Below are positions 60,413 to 64,000 of a stretch of DNA of 64,000 bases, piece after piece. The DNA is from Methylomonas sp. AM2-LC. GTDB taxonomy: Bacteria > Pseudomonadota > Gammaproteobacteria > Methylococcales > Methylomonadaceae. The stretch lies in NCBI RefSeq assembly GCF_039904985.1, contig NZ_CP157005.1, positions 4,359,501 through 4,423,500 of the forward strand, written 5' to 3'. The notes under the pieces were generated by a model. The model was given only the letters and a program-made list of their open reading frames with translations, was not told the origin of the DNA and did not search any database. The translations under genes were made by a program, and so were the position numbers. Every line of letters starts with the position of its first letter. Position 1 is the first letter of the stretch.

Positions 60413-61744
60413 CTAAAATTTTGCCTGAATATTTAATCCAGCTGACTCATCAACAAAAGATCTATTCAAGTTTTGTGAATCCCGTTTTTCATAATTTAAT
60501 TGCCCGCCTATACTTAGATTATCCAGCGGTTGATAACTCATAGTCATACCTACTCTACTTGAGGTGTAATCGTTATAATCTTGATTTTGTAATATGGCTG
60601 CGTCAAAACCCGTATTACCTAGATATTGTATTTGCTGATAGGATAAGGGTAAGGATAAAGCAAATTTTGGCGTTGCTTTCCAGGTTGGTTTTAACGTAAC
60701 CCCCTGAGTTGATTGAAAGGTGGCATATAAATTTGTCGATTGCATAACATTCCGGGCCACAAGTAAATTCATACTTGTTTTTTCAGTCATCGCCCAATCT
60801 AACCCAATTTGCGCAATCCAGGTAGTAAAATCTCTAACACTTAAATGCACATAATTTTGTTGAATTATACCGGCATAGCCATCAACTTTTATTTTCTCTA
60901 ATGCTTGATAACTTGATGTTAATGCATAATTATAACTTGTGAATGAGTTATCAATTGTACTCGTGGATGTGTATTCCCTTTGTGGATATTGTCCATTTTC
61001 TAGTATAAAGCGCAACCCTATAGTATCTCCGGTTGGCTTTATATACTGCAAATTAATTTGATAATCGTCTAGAATACTATTACTAGCACGCCTTGTTATA
61101 CTATCGTATACCGTATCAGTTCTGGTAAACCCAACTGATACTTTACCACTTGGATGAAATAAATACCCACCAGAGCCATAATAACTCTGGGTATTAAGCA
61201 TATTGGACACCAAGCCATTCAACTGAGAAAAACTTCCCATTGTTTCCTGATTTTTGTAGCCTAAGTTGCCACTAAGATAATTACCTGCTACCCAGTTCCA
61301 TTTAGCCTCAGTATTCCATCCGGTATAGTCTAAACCGGTTAAGTTTTGAAACCAGTTTTGATTTACATTTGCATTAATTAAAAAATGCTGTCTGCTGAAA
61401 AACTGCCAATCTGCATTGACACCGGCTGTCACTGTCTTGATTATCTCACTTGTAGTGTTCTTACCTGTTACCAGAAGTGGATTTACATTTTTACCTAATC
61501 GCAAAAAATTGCTGTCATAAAGTATGCTAGAAGCAACATATGGATTTATTGTATCGTCTGGTGATGAAGCCGCATAAGTATTATTCCCAACAATATAGCC
61601 GCTGAGTATTACTATTTCGATAGCGCCCTGTAATTTTTTTTTCACTTTACGACTCACTAAATGCCCTTTATTTTTTGAACTAGTCGACACCTTAAATTTC
61701 ACCTGTTTACTAAAGACCTTTAACACCCTTGTTAATAACATCAT
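60413..61744 (-). CDS. epsL: EpsL outer-membrane beta-barrel protein
   Basis: 443 residues. A basic N-terminus and a hydrophobic stretch (IEIVILSGYIVG) precede alternating aromatic beta strands typical of an outer-membrane barrel, ending in the C-terminal residue F. Matches the exosortase-associated EpsL family, which is thought to aid export of the polysaccharide. Its start overlaps epsD by 35 bases, so it may begin at a later codon. An A9 tract (T9 on the plus strand near 61634) lies in the leader. Confidence 0.86.
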   Translation of the reverse strand: MMLLTRVLKVFSKQVKFKVSTSSKNKGHLVSRKVKKKLQGAIEIVILSGYIVGNNTYAASSPDDTINPYVASSILYDSNFLRLGKNVNPLLVTGKNTTSEIIKTVTAGVNADWQFFSRQHFLINANVNQNWFQNLTGLDYTGWNTEAKWNWVAGNYLSGNLGYKNQETMGSFSQLNGLVSNMLNTQSYYGSGGYLFHPSGKVSVGFTRTDTVYDSITRRASNSILDDYQINLQYIKPTGDTIGLRFILENGQYPQREYTSTSTIDNSFTSYNYALTSSYQALEKIKVDGYAGIIQQNYVHLSVRDFTTWIAQIGLDWAMTEKTSMNLLVARNVMQSTNLYATFQSTQGVTLKPTWKATPKFALSLPLSYQQIQYLGNTGFDAAILQNQDYNDYTSSRVGMTMSYQPLDNLSIGGQLNYEKRDSQNLNRSFVDESAGLNIQAKF

Positions 61745-62648
61745 CTTTTGACTTGTTGTCGGAACCTGATTCTTCGATTACTTTAGCAGGTGCTTTAATT
61801 TGTTGATCGCTATTTAGCGCCGAATAATCGCCCAAATATTCTATTTTGGCTTTTGCTTTTAAATTTTCCACCACTTTTTCAATCGCTTTTTTACGCTCTA
61901 AATTTACTAAGTAGGTTTCTATAATTGGATACGCCTTATTTTTTTCTACCGGATTTTCAGATGAGGCCATTACAGATACTAATAGCACATATGCACCTTT
62001 ATCAAATACAATGTATTCACCGTCTATTAACTTACTGATTTCAGACAATTTATCTAAAGGTATATTTTCGGCTGGTTGGACGCCAATATTCTCTTTATAG
62101 GCCAGCTTCTCAGCATCTAATTGGCTAAGCAACAAATCTAACTTTTTATTTTCTGATATTATTTGATTAATTTTATTTTCTTTATCGTCCGTTTTATTAA
62201 TTGTTACTTCTTTTATTTTATACGTTTTATGTTTCGCAAATAACTCTGGATGATCTTCATAATATTTTTGAATCTCTTCTGTACTTGGTTTTATGCCATT
62301 TTGCGATTTCTTTTCAAGCCAGGCTTGCGCTAAAATTTGCCGCTTTGTTTGCTCAATAACCAACATCACCTGGGGCTCCCGATCAAGCCCATCGGCTACT
62401 GCTTGTTGATAAACCAGTGATTGTTCTACCAATCCTTTTGCTACTTGGGTTTTTGCCGCTTCCAAATTATTTTTATTTATATCTTTGCTTTGCGACAACG
62501 CTAAATTAATTTGATGAATTGAAACTTCATCATTATCTACTTTAGCCACTATTTGACCTGATTTTTTGTCTGTATTTTTCTTTCCACAACCTGAAATAGA
62601 CAAAACACAAAATAGTATTAAAAAAATTACTACTGATTTATTTTGCAT
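61710..62648 (-). CDS. epsD: EpsD family peptidyl-prolyl isomerase-like lipoprotein
   Basis: 312 residues. Lipobox LSISGC with Cys21 after a hydrophobic signal. A SurA-like N-terminal segment (INLALSQSKDINKNNLEAAK) and a degenerate parvulin-type domain (EIQKYYEDHPELFAKHK) follow. It probably assists folding of EpsL or other outer-membrane parts of the exporter. Confidence 0.88.
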   Translation of the reverse strand: MQNKSVVIFLILFCVLSISGCGKKNTDKKSGQIVAKVDNDEVSIHQINLALSQSKDINKNNLEAAKTQVAKGLVEQSLVYQQAVADGLDREPQVMLVIEQTKRQILAQAWLEKKSQNGIKPSTEEIQKYYEDHPELFAKHKTYKIKEVTINKTDDKENKINQIISENKKLDLLLSQLDAEKLAYKENIGVQPAENIPLDKLSEISKLIDGEYIVFDKGAYVLLVSVMASSENPVEKNKAYPIIETYLVNLERKKAIEKVVENLKAKAKIEYLGDYSALNSDQQIKAPAKVIEESGSDNKSKDDVINKGVKGL

Positions 62649-62673
62649 AATTATTTAACATTTGTAATTCTTG

Positions 62674-63522
62674 TTAAAACTCTGCCATTATTGCGCCTAA
62701 GCACTGGCTACCCGTCTCTACTAGTGTTTCTTTTAGCATTTTCAAATCGTTTAAGCGTGTTTTATGTTGCCTGGCCAAAATTAAGGCGCCACCACTACAT
62801 GTGGCCGTTATTTGTGCCTCTATCCCTTGATCTGCCGATGGCGTATCAATTAAAATTACGTCATAGTCATCTTGTAATTCTTGCAAGCAGCCTCTTAAAC
62901 CTCGACTTATCAGTTCAACCGGATTGGGCGGAACTGTACCTGCGGGCAATATAGATAAATCTCTAAATGCAGGTATGCGTTTTATAACATTTTTATCGGC
63001 TCGCCCCACTAATAAATCAGATAAGCCATAATTACCATCCAATTTAAATAACTCATGCTGTTTTGGATTTCTTAAATCCGCATCAATAACCAATGTTCTT
63101 TCACCCAATTGTGAAAATACAATAGCCAAATTCGCTACTAAGCAACTTCGACCTTCTTCTCGCCCTAAACTTATTACAGCCAACGTTTTATGCGTTACCA
63201 ACCAGCGCATCATTAACTGTCCACGTATAGCTCTTAAGGCTTCCACTTGTGGACTGAACGGTTGATAAGCTGCCACTAATTGCTGGCTAAAACTTTCCTC
63301 AGTAATCTTAAGGTAGGGGTAATCAAATTGGTAGGCTAACGCTTTTTGTATGTCTTCGTCATCAATTAAACCCAATGACTTTGCCGCATCGCCAAAACGC
63401 AAGCCTTTTTGCTTTTGTAGCGCTATTATGCGTTCTGCATCTGAAAGATTAATTTTTCCAGCATCGAGCAATAATGAGCCTATCGATGCATTATTTTCTA
63501 TTTTGGTAATTTTGTTATCCAT
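62674..63522 (-). CDS. epsG: EpsG chain-length tyrosine kinase-like ATPase
   Basis: 282 residues. An N-terminal degenerate domain (about 1-80) precedes a BY-kinase/ParA-like ATPase: GREEGRSCLVANLAIVFSQ near 121, RTLVIDADLRNPKQH and VILIDTPSADQG. The Walker A position has arginine where most BY-kinases have lysine, as I recall for other EpsG members. No C-terminal tyrosine cluster is seen. Pairs with EpsF to set chain length. Confidence 0.88.
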   Translation of the reverse strand: MDNKITKIENNASIGSLLLDAGKINLSDAERIIALQKQKGLRFGDAAKSLGLIDDEDIQKALAYQFDYPYLKITEESFSQQLVAAYQPFSPQVEALRAIRGQLMMRWLVTHKTLAVISLGREEGRSCLVANLAIVFSQLGERTLVIDADLRNPKQHELFKLDGNYGLSDLLVGRADKNVIKRIPAFRDLSILPAGTVPPNPVELISRGLRGCLQELQDDYDVILIDTPSADQGIEAQITATCSGGALILARQHKTRLNDLKMLKETLVETGSQCLGAIMAEF

Positions 63523-63592
63523 TTCTTAACGATTACTCATAGTTTTCTATATTTTAATGGAACACACTTAATTAAATGCACCTATATTTTGT

Positions 63593-64000
63593 CTAACGTT
63601 GTATATACTTTTGTTCTACCTTAAATTTAGAACGGGTTATTACCGCAAATACCGGCAAATCCAGCGCTTCAGCAATATCAAAAACTGAACGCACACGTCT
63701 ATCCAACATTTCGGCTATAAGTGCTGCACCTAAGCCTAACATACCCCCTAGAAATACCGAAATAATGAAATTTAGCAGAAGCTTTGGTTTCGAGGCACTA
63801 GCCGGAGCAATCGCTGGATTCAAAATTGAAATATTGGTATGATTTAACTCACTTTCCATCCGTGTTTGTACTGTTCGTTGCATTGCAGTGTCAAAAGTCC
63901 TTTGTGCATTTTCCACTTCATGACTGAGTACTGCAATTTCATCTCTCTGCTTCTTTAGTTCCAATACTTTTGCTTTTTGTTCTGCTAGTTCTTTTGCAAA
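63593..64000 (-). CDS. epsF: EpsF chain-length determinant, C-terminal part, cut by window edge
   Basis: Only the last 136 or so codons are in the window, and the frame continues past 64000. It shows a coiled-coil stretch (ELAEQKAKVLELKKQ), PAIAPASASKPK, the second membrane helix (about 20 hydrophobic residues with GGMLGLGAAL) and LDRRVRSVFDIAEAL, which are typical of Wzz/EpsF proteins. Confidence 0.9.
   Translation of the reverse strand, partial: FAKELAEQKAKVLELKKQRDEIAVLSHEVENAQRTFDTAMQRTVQTRMESELNHTNISILNPAIAPASASKPKLLLNFIISVFLGGMLGLGAALIAEMLDRRVRSVFDIAEALDLPVFAVITRSKFKVEQKYIQR

Overview
The window looks like a chromosomal segment of a gammaproteobacterium. The block rpmH-rnpA-yidD-yidC-mnmE is in gammaproteobacterial order, and it is followed by leucine biosynthesis genes and a large exopolysaccharide (EPS) region with an exosortase B set (epsF-epsG-epsD-epsL-xrtB-epsI). 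That Eps/XrtB set was first known from methylotrophs (methanolan), so a methylotroph or methanotroph of the Methylococcales kind is a reasonable guess. No C1-oxidation gene is in the window, so this stays inference.

Layout. 1-9349: housekeeping genes. These are thiC (cut by the left edge, with a TPP riboswitch), recD, a small orphan, ispB, and the rpmH-rnpA-yidD-yidC-mnmE operon. 9328-21074: an integrated element of about 11.7 kb in the 3' end of mnmE, bounded by an 18-bp direct repeat. It carries a tyrosine integrase with phased arm-type sites, an unknown 385-aa gene, an AlpA-like HTH gene, a TOPRIM primase-like gene, a DUF927-type ATPase/helicase, a long non-coding stretch with dyads and a DnaA box (candidate origin), a 39-bp tandem repeat array inside larger repeats, two small genes, a serine resolvase with a three-subsite res-like region, and a two-gene AT-rich cargo operon (318-aa protein plus four-helix membrane protein). 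No relaxase, coupling protein or capsid gene was found.

21372-37000: chrA, a YgjP-like metallopeptidase, ugd, a YgjV-like protein, an unusual operon of a papain-like protease and a caspase-FGE protein, a PAP2 phosphatase, leuC-leuD, a UDP-glucuronate epimerase, an isopropylmalate/citramalate synthase, and leuB. 37232-64000: the EPS locus. It holds an initiating glycosyl-phosphotransferase, fcl, acyltransferases, glycosyltransferases, rfbB-rfbA-rfbC, a WbsX-like protein, flippase, polymerase, and the exosortase B operon running out of the right edge.

Points most worth checking are: the complete anatomy of the mnmE-integrated element (att cores, arm sites, dyad-rich origin, res site, repeat array and unknown cargo pair); the caspase/papain pair; a 12-G tract inside an acyltransferase gene that also lacks a normal start codon; and an A8 tract that puts the fcl start out of frame. 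All functions are read from sequence motifs and remembered family features; no database search was run.
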